Part shown: piece after piece, positions 32,801 to 40,671 of the stretch
Numbering within the stretch: position 1 is the stretch's first letter
Layout: each line of letters starts with the position of its first letter
Source: Thalassobaculaceae bacterium
GTDB taxonomy: Bacteria > Pseudomonadota > Alphaproteobacteria > Thalassobaculales > Thalassobaculaceae
Assembly (NCBI GenBank): GCA_029212785.1
Contig: JARGOG010000011.1
Span: forward strand, 1-61,696
Direction of reading: 5' to 3'
DNA: 61,696 nucleotides
The notes under the pieces: generated by a model
What the model was told of the DNA's origin: nothing
What the model saw: only the letters and a program-made list of their open reading frames with translations
Databases searched by the model: none
Made by a program: the position numbers and the translations under genes

Positions 32801-33799
32801 ATGTCCGGACCGACGACAGCCCCGCCGGAGCCGCCCCTGTACTGGGGCCAGCGCCTGCCGAACTTCGCCGAAGCGACCATCCATGGCGGCCGCTTCGAGC
32901 TCTATCGCGACGCCACCCGTGGCCCAGTGATCGTGCTCGCCAACCCCTCGCCGGACATGATCGGGACGGCGGTCGATACCGCGTCCAGGGTCATGGCGGA
33001 CGTGAATGTCGTCGTCCTCGGCGAGGTGCGGAGTCCAGAGACCGAACCGGAGCCGAAGGCCATTCTGCCCGATGCCGCGGGAACGCTGCGTCGCGCCCTT
33101 TTCGCCGGGCGCACCGATCTGCAGGCGGCGATCGTCGCCGATGCTGACCAGCGCGGCGTCGATGCTTTCGCCATCGGCGCCGATCTGCCCGAACGGCTGG
33201 CGGCGGCCCTCACGCCCCTGCGCCGCGACCCGGCCGAGCAGCGACGCGCGACGGCGCCGGTCATGGTCTTGCCGAATCTGATCGACCCGGCCCTGCGTGC
33301 CAGCCTGCTGGACGCGTTCCACGCCCATAACGAGGAAGGCACGGTCAGCATCACCCGCCATGGCGCGCGAGCCGACGGCGTGGTGCCGACGATCAAGCGC
33401 CGCCGCGACCTCACCCTGAAGCGCGGCGATCCGCTCTACCACGCGGTCCGCGAAGCGATGGCCGGACGATTGATGCCGGAACTCTACAAGGCGTGGTGGG
33501 TCTCGCAGTTGCGGACCGAGGCCTTCTACGTCGCCAGCTACACCGCCGAGCGCGGCGATTTCTTCACCGCCCACCGCGACAACACCCTGCCGCATACCGC
33601 CGACCGCCGGATCGCCGTCAGCATCGAGCTGAACGACGACTATCTCGGGGGCGGGCTGGTCTTTCCGGAATACAGCGACGACCGCTGGCGGGCGCCGGTC
33701 GGCGGCGGACTGGCCTTTTCCTGTTCGCTGATGCACGAGGCGGTGGCGGTGGAGCGGGGGACACGGTACGTCCTGCTGGTCTTCCTTGCCGCCGCCTGA
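32801..33799 (+). CDS. redoxin-like domain fused to a 2OG-Fe(II) oxygenase
   Basis: This 332-residue protein appears bipartite. The first 150 residues (LYWGQRLPNFAEATIHGGRF and onwards) look like a peroxiredoxin/redoxin fold but contain no cysteine, so a thiol peroxidase is excluded. The C-terminal part (about 155-332) is a prolyl-4-hydroxylase-type 2OG-Fe(II) oxygenase: HRDNTLPHTADRR gives HxD, and SLMHEAVAVERGTRYVL gives the distal His and the 2-oxoglutarate Arg. The substrate is unknown. It is divergent from the GGCT-like gene and lies 120 bases before hemH. Confidence 0.75.
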   Translation: MSGPTTAPPEPPLYWGQRLPNFAEATIHGGRFELYRDATRGPVIVLANPSPDMIGTAVDTASRVMADVNVVVLGEVRSPETEPEPKAILPDAAGTLRRALFAGRTDLQAAIVADADQRGVDAFAIGADLPERLAAALTPLRRDPAEQRRATAPVMVLPNLIDPALRASLLDAFHAHNEEGTVSITRHGARADGVVPTIKRRRDLTLKRGDPLYHAVREAMAGRLMPELYKAWWVSQLRTEAFYVASYTAERGDFFTAHRDNTLPHTADRRIAVSIELNDDYLGGGLVFPEYSDDRWRAPVGGGLAFSCSLMHEAVAVERGTRYVLLVFLAAA

Positions 33800-33919
33800 T
33801 CGGTAGCGTCAGGCAATCGCCGCGATAGGCAACAGGGGGCTTGCCCCGCCACCGATCTGCGCCATTTGGCAGGAACGCTCGCTTCCCGAGCCCGCATCAG
33901 AGCCTAGCCGGAAAAACGA

Positions 33920-34993
33920 ATGAGCCCGCGCACCATCTCCTCGATCCCGGGCGTCCCGGACCATCCCGAGTTCAAGCTCGGCCGCGTCGGCGTCCTGCTG
34001 GTCAATCTCGGGACCCCGGACTCCACGTCCGTTCCTGACATCCGGCGCTACCTCGCCCAGTTCCTGTCGGACCGGCGGGTGATCGAGTTCAATCCGATCC
34101 TGTGGAAGGTAATCCTGCACGGTATCATCCTGCGCATCCGCCCGCCGAAGACGGCTGAGGCCTACCGTGCCATCTGGATGACGGAGAACGACGAGTCGCC
34201 CCTGCGCCACTACACCCGCGCCGGGGCCGAACGCCTCCGCGCGCACCTGGATCCGGGCGCGGGCGACGTTGTCGTCGACTGGGCCATGCGCTACGGCACC
34301 CCGTCGATCGGCGACCGGATGCGCGCCCTCCAGGCCGGGGGTTGCGACCGGATCCTGATCGTCCCGCTGTATCCGCAATACGCCGCCTCGACCACCGGGA
34401 CGGTCGTCGACGAGGTTGCCCGGACATTGCTGGACCTGCGCTGGCAACCGGCGGTGCGCACGCTGCCAGCCTTCCATGACGACCCGGCCTATATCGAGGC
34501 GGTGGCGACGGGGATCGAGCGGCATCTGGCGGCGTTGGCGTGGGAGCCCGAGGTGATCCTCGCCTCCTTCCATGGGCTGCCGAAGCGCTACCTGCTGGCC
34601 GGCGACCCATACCATTGCCACTGCGCGAAGACCGCGCGGCTGGTCCGCGAGCGATTGGGCATGAGCGAGACCCGATTCAGGCTGACCTTCCAGTCCCGCT
34701 TCGGTCGCGAGGAATGGCTGCGCCCCTATACCGACGAGACCATCACCGCCCTGGCGCGGGACGAAGGTGTCAAACGGTTGGCCGTGGTCACACCGGGTTT
34801 CGTCGCCGACTGTGTCGAGACCCTGGAGGAGATCGACATGCAGGGCCGCGAGACCTTCGAGGAAGCCGGCGGCACCCATTTCACCGCGATTCCCTGCCTG
34901 AACGACAGCGATGAGGCGATCGGCATGTTGGCGGCCCTGACCGCGCGCGAGCTCGGCGGCTGGTGGGCGCCGGGTACCCCGACTCAGAAATAG
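33920..34993 (+). CDS. hemH: ferrochelatase
   Basis: This 357-residue enzyme inserts Fe(II) into protoporphyrin IX, the last heme step. Signatures are VGVLLVNLGTPDS near the start, ALQAGGCDRILIVPLYPQYAASTTG, and SFHGLPKRYLL with the metal-binding His. EEAGGTHFTAIPCLND provides the conserved Glu. Heme is needed for the cbb3 oxidase encoded elsewhere in the window, but the genes are not linked. The 3' end overlaps the convergent RTX gene by 10 bases. Confidence 0.95.
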   Translation: MSPRTISSIPGVPDHPEFKLGRVGVLLVNLGTPDSTSVPDIRRYLAQFLSDRRVIEFNPILWKVILHGIILRIRPPKTAEAYRAIWMTENDESPLRHYTRAGAERLRAHLDPGAGDVVVDWAMRYGTPSIGDRMRALQAGGCDRILIVPLYPQYAASTTGTVVDEVARTLLDLRWQPAVRTLPAFHDDPAYIEAVATGIERHLAALAWEPEVILASFHGLPKRYLLAGDPYHCHCAKTARLVRERLGMSETRFRLTFQSRFGREEWLRPYTDETITALARDEGVKRLAVVTPGFVADCVETLEEIDMQGRETFEEAGGTHFTAIPCLNDSDEAIGMLAALTARELGGWWAPGTPTQK

Positions 34994-35718
34994 GCGACGG
35001 CCACCGCGTCCGGATCGTCCACGCCGATCAACTCGATCCGCGTGCCGGTCGACAGGCGGATCACCGCGTCGTCGCCGAAATCCAGACGCACGCTGATCTC
35101 GGCCCCGGACTGGATCAGGATCTGATCTTCGGCGACGTTGAAGTCGGCGATCGTGTCCCGGTCCTCATCCACAGCGGCGAAGACGAAAACGTCGGACCCG
35201 GCACCGCCGACCAGATAGTCGTCATCGGCACCGCCCGACAGGCTGTCGTCGTCCTGGCCGCCATACAGCGTGTCGTCGCCGTCGCCCCCCCAGACCAGGT
35301 CGTCGCCCTGGTTGCCGTAGACGATGTCGTCCCCGCTCCCGCCATCCAGTGTGTCGCGGCCGGTGGCGTAGATCGCCTCGCCGTCGATGAAGGAGACTCC
35401 GGCGTCGCCGTTGCGCCCGCCGACCAGCACATCGTCATCGGCACCGCCGGAAAGCGCGTCGTCGTCCTGGCCGCCATACAGCGTGTCCTCGCCGAAACCA
35501 CCGGACAGGCTGTCGCGTCCGGCATTGCCGTAGACGACATCGTCGCCGGCGAGCGCGTTCAGGACGTCGCGCCCGTCGAAACCGAACATGATCTCGTCAT
35601 CCGAGGTGCCGGACAGCACATCGGCGCCGACCGAGCCGGTCAACTCGTCGGTGGTGACGGTAACGGTGATGGTGGTGTCGGCCGTCAGAGCAGCCGGATC
35701 GAGGGTCGCCTGGGTCAT
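34984..35718 (-). CDS. RTX-type calcium-binding repeat protein
   Basis: This 244-residue acidic protein carries RTX nonapeptides (GGxGxDxLx) in two blocks, about residues 68-100 and 118-170, such as LYGGQDDDALSGGADDD and LYGGQDDDSLSGGADDD, nearly identical copies from an internal duplication. These loops bind calcium in a parallel beta-roll. The N-terminus lacks a signal peptide and the C-terminus is an uncleaved tail rich in Ala/Asp/Val ending AYF, as in type I secretion substrates. No enzymatic domain and no hlyBD-like genes are present in the window, so export depends on a system elsewhere. Confidence 0.85.
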   Translation of the reverse strand: MTQATLDPAALTADTTITVTVTTDELTGSVGADVLSGTSDDEIMFGFDGRDVLNALAGDDVVYGNAGRDSLSGGFGEDTLYGGQDDDALSGGADDDVLVGGRNGDAGVSFIDGEAIYATGRDTLDGGSGDDIVYGNQGDDLVWGGDGDDTLYGGQDDDSLSGGADDDYLVGGAGSDVFVFAAVDEDRDTIADFNVAEDQILIQSGAEISVRLDFGDDAVIRLSTGTRIELIGVDDPDAVAVAYF

Positions 35719-35805
35719 GTGACCTCCCCGTGCGTCATGTCTCTCGACTAACGCCTATCGGTCGCCAATCCGTCGCCGGCGGCTTCCGGGGTCGGAAGAC
35801 GGCGA

Positions 35806-36387
35806 TCAGGCAATGGCGGCGTCGGCCGCGACCACGCGGTTGCAGCCGGCACCACGGGCCTGGGCGACCCGGTCGGCGGCCCGGGACAGCACGGCGGCGA
35901 GATCCAGCGCCTCCGGGCGGCCGGTTCGCACGATCACGTCGATGCCGATGCTGACGGTCACCGGGATCAGGCCCCCGTCCTCGGCATAGAACCCCATGGA
36001 CTGGATCGACCGGCGCAGACGGTCTCCGACGACGCGAACCGCCGCGAGATCGATGTCGGTGTGGAGCACCGCGAACGTGGTCGCATCAATCCGTCCGACG
36101 ACGTCCTGACCACGGACCATGTGCTGGAGTTGCTGGGCGACGCCGCGGATCACCATGTCGCCGCAATCCGATCCGAAGCGGGCAACGGTCGCATCGAAAT
36201 GATCGATCTCGACCATCATCAGCGCAGACGCCGATCGCAGTTGAAGTCCGAGGCAGCGTCGGGCACGACGGGTAAAGCCATACCGGCCGATAAGCCCGGA
36301 CAGCGGGTCTTCGGCCTCGCCCCACTGGTCGAAATGCCGGTCTTCCCTCATGGTGCGCCGCGCCTGATTTTGCATGTCAGAAGCCAT
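35806..36387 (-). CDS. degenerate GGDEF-domain protein
   Basis: This 193-residue protein is one GGDEF-type domain from about residue 27 to the end (DPLSGLIGRYGFTRR, ALMMVEIDHFD, RIDATTFAVL). The signature GG(D/E)EF is replaced by DATTF, so diguanylate cyclase activity is not expected. The I-site RxxD is kept as RGQD five residues before the motif, which suggests c-di-GMP binding without synthesis (inference). There is no sensor or membrane part. The ATG at 36387 is one of several close N-terminal starts. Confidence 0.8.
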   Translation of the reverse strand: MASDMQNQARRTMREDRHFDQWGEAEDPLSGLIGRYGFTRRARRCLGLQLRSASALMMVEIDHFDATVARFGSDCGDMVIRGVAQQLQHMVRGQDVVGRIDATTFAVLHTDIDLAAVRVVGDRLRRSIQSMGFYAEDGGLIPVTVSIGIDVIVRTGRPEALDLAAVLSRAADRVAQARGAGCNRVVAADAAIA

Positions 36388-36483
36388 GATCAATCCGCAA
36401 GCAAGAGTCGTTCCAGAAGGGACTATGCCGACAAACAGTGAAAAATCCGTTTACGGCCGCGGTCGGCGGTAACGCTCCCTCAG

Positions 36484-37377
36484 TCAGAGGGTGTTGATCG
36501 GCACCTTGAGCACCGGGCGGCCGTCCTCGCCGGTCGGCATGTGTCCGCCGCGCATGTTTACCTGGATCGACGGGATGATCAGCTTCGGCATGGAAAGCGT
36601 GCGGTCGCGTTCGGTGCGCAGTTTCACGAAGCCGGCGCGGTCATGCCCATCGGCCGTGGCGCCGACATGGATGTTGCGCGTCCTCTCCTCGGCCACCGTG
36701 GTCTCCCAGCGGATCTCGCGACCGCCCGGTCCGTAGTCGTGGCACATGAACAGCCGCATGGCGTCGGGCAGGGACAGCACCTTCTGAATCGAGTCGAAGA
36801 GCTCGCCCGCGTCGCCGCCGGGAAAGTCGGCCCGTGCGGTACCGCCATCGGGCATGAACAAAGTATCGCCGACGAAGGCGGCATCGCCCAGCACATGGGT
36901 CATGCAGGCCGGGGTATGCCCGGGCGTATGGAGCGCGAAGCCGGTCATCGAGCCGACGGTGTAGGTGTCGCCATCCTCGAACAGCCGGTCGAACTGGCTG
37001 CCGTCGCGCTGGAACGCGGTGCCCTCGTTGAAGACCTTGCCGAAGGTCTCCTGCACCTCGACGATCTTCGCGCCGATACCGATCCGACCGCCGAGCTTTT
37101 CCTGGATGTACGGCGCCGCCGACAGGTGGTCGGCATGGACATGGGTCTCGATCAGCCATTCCAGCGCCAGATCCTGCTCGCGGATGAAGGCGATCAGGGC
37201 ATCGGCATGGGCGTGCGACAGCCGGCCTGCGGCATAGTCGATATCGAGTACCGAGTCGTAGACCGCGCAGGCCCGGGTCGCCGGATCGGTGGCGACATGG
37301 CTGATGGTGTTGGTATCCGGGTCGAAGAAACTGGTGACGTCGGGATGAGCCGACGGGTCGATGGGATAGCTGGGCAT
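36484..37377 (-). CDS. MBL-fold hydrolase, persulfide dioxygenase/Blh type
   Basis: This 297-residue metallo-beta-lactamase-fold protein has the metal site HVHADHLSAA, the HTPGHTPACMTHV histidine, GDTLFMPDGGTARADFPGGDA, and CHDYGPGG. The early SFFDPDTNTISHVATD segment is shared by ETHE1 and Blh-type sulfur dioxygenases, which oxidise persulfides (GSSH) to sulfite. No BigR regulator or sulfurtransferase gene is adjacent, so the sulfur role is inference from family resemblance. The ATG at 37377 follows GGGAGG by 8 bases; the GTG at 37380 is an alternative. Confidence 0.85.
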   Translation of the reverse strand: MPSYPIDPSAHPDVTSFFDPDTNTISHVATDPATRACAVYDSVLDIDYAAGRLSHAHADALIAFIREQDLALEWLIETHVHADHLSAAPYIQEKLGGRIGIGAKIVEVQETFGKVFNEGTAFQRDGSQFDRLFEDGDTYTVGSMTGFALHTPGHTPACMTHVLGDAAFVGDTLFMPDGGTARADFPGGDAGELFDSIQKVLSLPDAMRLFMCHDYGPGGREIRWETTVAEERTRNIHVGATADGHDRAGFVKLRTERDRTLSMPKLIIPSIQVNMRGGHMPTGEDGRPVLKVPINTL

Positions 37378-37474
37378 CACACGCCTCCCCGAGTTTTCGC
37401 TTAGGGGTCTCGCGGACCGTCCTCAATTCTATATGGGAAGCCGCCGCGACGGAAACGACTCCCCTTGGCGGAGG

Positions 37475-38359
37475 CTAACGGCGCCAATTGATGGCGACCA
37501 CTCCGGCGATGGCGGCCACGACGCCGACGATGACGGTCGGGGTGAGGGTCTCGCCCAGCACCAGCACGCCGAGCAGAACGCCGACGCCGGCGCGCAGATA
37601 GCTCTGGCTCGCCACCCCGAGGGAGCCGAGCGTGCGGACCAGACGGAAATACAGCAGCAGAGCGATGCCGGTGCAGGCGATGCCGAGCACCAGGGCGGAT
37701 CCGAGCGCCCGCCAGGACGGCGCAAGCTCCCAGGGCCGATCGAGCAGAATACTGGCTGGGATCAGCACCGCGGCGGCGCAGAGCATGGTGCCCGCCGCCG
37801 TCACCACCGGCGGCAGATGCGAGAACCGACGGCCATGCAGCGCCGCGCCGGCATAGAGCCCGGCACTGACCAGCACGGCGATCTGGGCGGCGACTTGGTC
37901 ACCGAGGCCGTTCAGCGCGTCGGCACCGACGATCAGCACCACCCCCCCGAGGCCGAGGGCGGCACCGAGCAATCGCAGCCCGCCCGTCGCTTCGTGCCGG
38001 GTGACGAGCGCGGTGATCAGGAAGACGAACAGCGGCGACGTCGAATTCAACACCGCGCCAAGCGCGCTCTCGATCTGACGTTGCCCCCAGGCAAGCAGGG
38101 TCCAAGCGCCGTAGCTGTTCAGGAAGGCCTGCAGGAACAGCCGGCCCCAGATCGCCCTGCCCGTCGGCAATCGTTCGCCCTGGGCGGCGGCGATGGCCAG
38201 GAGAATTGCGGCGGCAACCGATACCCGGGCGGCGATCAGGGTAATCGGCGGTATCTCGGCGACCGCGATCTTCAGCAGCGGATAGGACCCACCCCACAGC
38301 AGCGCGAGGCAGGCGAGCAGGCCGAGTTCGAGGGCGGGGGGAGCGGAGCGCGATGTCAT
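37475..38359 (-). CDS. DMT-superfamily (EamA) transporter
   Basis: This 294-residue protein has ten predicted helices in two EamA repeats, each opening with the LLWGGSYPLLKIAVAEIPP-type segment in the first half and an AVLIPASILLDRP linker in the middle. The ATG at 38359 is preferred over the upstream 38497 start because the extra 46 residues are Arg-rich and unlike the family. Members export small solutes such as amino acids or metabolites; the substrate is unknown. It is divergent from the YbfB-like MFS gene. Confidence 0.85.
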   Translation of the reverse strand: MTSRSAPPALELGLLACLALLWGGSYPLLKIAVAEIPPITLIAARVSVAAAILLAIAAAQGERLPTGRAIWGRLFLQAFLNSYGAWTLLAWGQRQIESALGAVLNSTSPLFVFLITALVTRHEATGGLRLLGAALGLGGVVLIVGADALNGLGDQVAAQIAVLVSAGLYAGAALHGRRFSHLPPVVTAAGTMLCAAAVLIPASILLDRPWELAPSWRALGSALVLGIACTGIALLLYFRLVRTLGSLGVASQSYLRAGVGVLLGVLVLGETLTPTVIVGVVAAIAGVVAINWRR

Positions 38360-38478
38360 GTCGGACCATTGGAGCCGGTTGCGATGTCCGACACTAGATC
38401 CCGTGTGCGCCGTGACGCTTCGGGTTCGGCCGTAGGGTTGCCCTTCCGGGGAGCCCGGGCTCCGTCTACCGTCGCCAT

Positions 38479-39666
38479 ATGACCGTGCAGACCTCACTTC
38501 TCTCCGCGACGATACCGCCCTGGCTGCGGGTCACCATCGGTGCCCAATGCGGATTGCTGATCGGCATGGGGCTCGGCCGGTTCTCCTACACCCCGATGGT
38601 GCCCGCCCTGATCGCGTCCGGCACGCTGAGCGAGGCGGAAGCGGGGTATGTCGGCGCGGTCAATCTCGGCGGCTACCTGGTCGGTGGCCTTGCCCTGCCC
38701 GCCTTGCTGCGTCGGGCCGACCGGGTGTTCTGGCTGCGCGCCGCCCTCCTCCTGTCGGTGGCCTGTCTGCTCGCCAGCGCCGTGCCGGGCGGGTTCCTGT
38801 GGTTGGCGTTCTGGCGCGGCCTGGTCGGGATCGCCGTTGCCGTCATCATGATCCTCGGCATCTCCAGCGTCACCGCGACAGCCCCACCCACGAGGACCGG
38901 CATCGCAACCGCCACCGCCTATACCGGGGTCGGCGCCGGAATTCTGCTCTCCGCGGCCGGACTGCCCTGGTTGCTGGATCTGGGGGAAATCTGGGCCTGG
39001 GGCGGTGCCGCGGCGATCGGAGCTCTCGCCCTCGCCATCGGACTCTGGGCGTGGTCCGGACCGGCAGCCGAGTCGGTACGGTCGATCCCGCCGCCGCCGG
39101 CAACCATGGGCGCAGCGCGGGGCGACGGGTTGCGTCTGGTACTGGCCCAGGGCCTGTTCGCCATCGGCCTGGTCCCGCACTCGATCTATTGGGTCGACTA
39201 TCTGGTCCGCGACCTCGGTTGGAGCGTATCCCAGGCGGGCGGTCAGTGGGTGCTGTTCGGCGCCGCCGCGATTGCCGGCACGCTGATCTGGGGACGGTTC
39301 GCCGACCGCGCCGGATTCCGGCCGAGCCTTGTCGCCGTCTATCTCAGCATGACCGTGGGCGCGATCCTGCCGGTGCTGGTCACCGCGCCGGCCGCGATCG
39401 TTGTCTCCAGCCTGCTGGTCGGCGCCCAGCCTGGCCTGACCGCGATCATCGCCGGTCAGGCGCAGCGGGTGATGGGGCCGGGCTCCATGCTCGGCCTGTG
39501 GCGCTGGATGGTGCTGTCGGTAGGGGCGGCCCAGTTGGTCGGCGGCTACGCCCTGGTGGCGTTGTTCAACGCCACCGGGTCGTATCTCACCATCTTCACG
39601 GTCGGCGGCATCGCCTTCGCCGCCGGCGCCGCCCTGGTGGCCACCCTGACCGCGACCGCCGACTAG
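38479..39666 (+). CDS. YbfB/YjiJ-family MFS transporter
   Basis: This 395-residue protein has 12 predicted helices and the family motif GLGRFSYTPMVPALI in helix 1, which identifies the YbfB/YjiJ group. Its function is generally unknown. Its stop overlaps the 3' end of the phyH-type gene by 4 bases, so the two are convergent. It is one of two MFS genes flanking the dioxygenase and LacI unit, but its promoter is separate from the LacI operators. Confidence 0.85.
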   Translation: MTVQTSLLSATIPPWLRVTIGAQCGLLIGMGLGRFSYTPMVPALIASGTLSEAEAGYVGAVNLGGYLVGGLALPALLRRADRVFWLRAALLLSVACLLASAVPGGFLWLAFWRGLVGIAVAVIMILGISSVTATAPPTRTGIATATAYTGVGAGILLSAAGLPWLLDLGEIWAWGGAAAIGALALAIGLWAWSGPAAESVRSIPPPPATMGAARGDGLRLVLAQGLFAIGLVPHSIYWVDYLVRDLGWSVSQAGGQWVLFGAAAIAGTLIWGRFADRAGFRPSLVAVYLSMTVGAILPVLVTAPAAIVVSSLLVGAQPGLTAIIAGQAQRVMGPGSMLGLWRWMVLSVGAAQLVGGYALVALFNATGSYLTIFTVGGIAFAAGAALVATLTATAD

Positions 39667-40565
39667 GCCGCGAAGGCGCTGCGGGCGCCGCCGCTCTTCT
39701 GGGTCTTGAAGATGGAGCCGGATTCCGGCGCCGGAGGCAGCGGTACGCGGATCGGCAGCGCTTCCATGCGGGGCTGCATGGTCAGACCGCCGGTGATGAT
39801 CCGCGACTGCAGATCGGCATAGAATTTCCGCTGGCCGAGGCTGTGGATGTAGGATCCGCCGCCGAGGATCGGCCAGGCATCGGCCGCATTGCACTCGTAG
39901 AACAGGATCAGACGGTTGCGGTCGCTGGTGTTCGGTGCCGAGCCGTGCAGGGTGCGGGCGTGGTGCACGGTCATCGTGCCGGCCTTGCCGGTCAGGGTCA
40001 CCGCCTTGTCCAGGTGGAAGTCGGGGTCGGACGGATCGACGGCTCCGCAGAACACGCCGTCGGCGTTGGTATGGGCCAGCACCGGGCCCTTGTGGGAGCC
40101 CGGAATCACCTTCAGCGGGCCGTTGCTCTCGCTCACGTCCTCCAGCATCAGGCCGAAGGCCAATACGCTGTCATTGGTGTGCGGATAGAACGCCCAGTCC
40201 TGATGCCACTCGACCGCCTGACCGCCACCCGGCGCCTTGGTGTTGAGCTTGCTGGTCTGGATCAGCGTGTCGGGCCCGAGCAGGTCGTTCAGCACCCCGG
40301 TCATCGCCGAGTTCTTCAGCACGTCCCAGTACAGCGGATCCTGCTTGTGCGGCAGCTTGATCCGGGTCAGGCGCGGGTTGTTTGGCCCATGGCCCTCGTC
40401 CAGATCATAGACGTCGTCGGTCTCGGTCACGGTCACGGTGCGCGACGCGTCGATCAGTTCGTAGGTCTTGGCCTGAAGTGCCTTGAGCTGGTCCGGCGTG
40501 ACGGCATTCTCGACCATCACATAGCCGTTCTCATTGTAGAAATCGATCTGCTCGCGCGACAGCAT
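39663..40565 (-). CDS. phytanoyl-CoA dioxygenase (PhyH)-family 2OG-Fe(II) oxygenase
   Basis: This 300-residue enzyme has the PhyH jelly-roll with iron ligands WHQDWAFYPHTND (HxD, about residue 145) and HARTLHGSAPNTSDRNRLILF (distal His and 2-oxoglutarate Arg, about 225-240). An N-terminal REQIDFYNENGYVMVENAV block is typical. The ATG at 40565 follows GGGAGG; the longer frame runs through the operators and is rejected. The substrate is not predictable. It is divergent from the LacI-family regulator, whose two operators flank its promoter. Confidence 0.85.
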   Translation of the reverse strand: MLSREQIDFYNENGYVMVENAVTPDQLKALQAKTYELIDASRTVTVTETDDVYDLDEGHGPNNPRLTRIKLPHKQDPLYWDVLKNSAMTGVLNDLLGPDTLIQTSKLNTKAPGGGQAVEWHQDWAFYPHTNDSVLAFGLMLEDVSESNGPLKVIPGSHKGPVLAHTNADGVFCGAVDPSDPDFHLDKAVTLTGKAGTMTVHHARTLHGSAPNTSDRNRLILFYECNAADAWPILGGGSYIHSLGQRKFYADLQSRIITGGLTMQPRMEALPIRVPLPPAPESGSIFKTQKSGGARSAFAA

Positions 40566-40586
40566 GACAGTACCTCCCTGGTTGCT

Positions 40587-40604
40587 GATGTTATCGGTAA
40601 CATC
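40587..40604. promoter_or_regulatory. LacI-family operator O1
   Basis: GATGTTATCGGTAACATC is a near-perfect palindrome with the central CG typical of LacI-family sites and a single mismatched pair. It lies at the likely -10 region of the phyH-type gene, 22 bases 5' of its start, and 34 bases (centre to centre) from O2. Confidence 0.75.
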
Positions 40605-40615
40605 CGTCATTAAAC

Positions 40616-40644
40616 TCGTCAATGGTATCGGTATCATCTATAGT
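40616..40644 (+). promoter_or_regulatory. lacI-family gene promoter with operator in the spacer
   Basis: A -35-like TCGTCA (40616-40621) and a -10-like TATAGT (40639-40644) are 17 bases apart, and the spacer is occupied exactly by operator O2. Transcription would start near 40651, about 20 bases before the regulator ATG. The fit suggests autorepression. The reading is by eye only. Confidence 0.55.
40622..40637. promoter_or_regulatory. LacI-family operator O2
   Basis: ATGGTATCGGTATCAT is an imperfect palindrome that shares the core pattern ATG-TATCGGTA-CAT with O1. It fills the spacer of the proposed regulator promoter. Two sites with the same core, in one divergent region, are good evidence of a specific repressor. 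Confidence 0.75.
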
Positions 40645-40671
40645 CGAATCCTCGGATGCAGAGGGAAGCGC

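Noticed and set aside
32120-33736. A 538-codon open frame on the minus strand
   Set aside because: It spans two real genes in a different frame and shows no domain.
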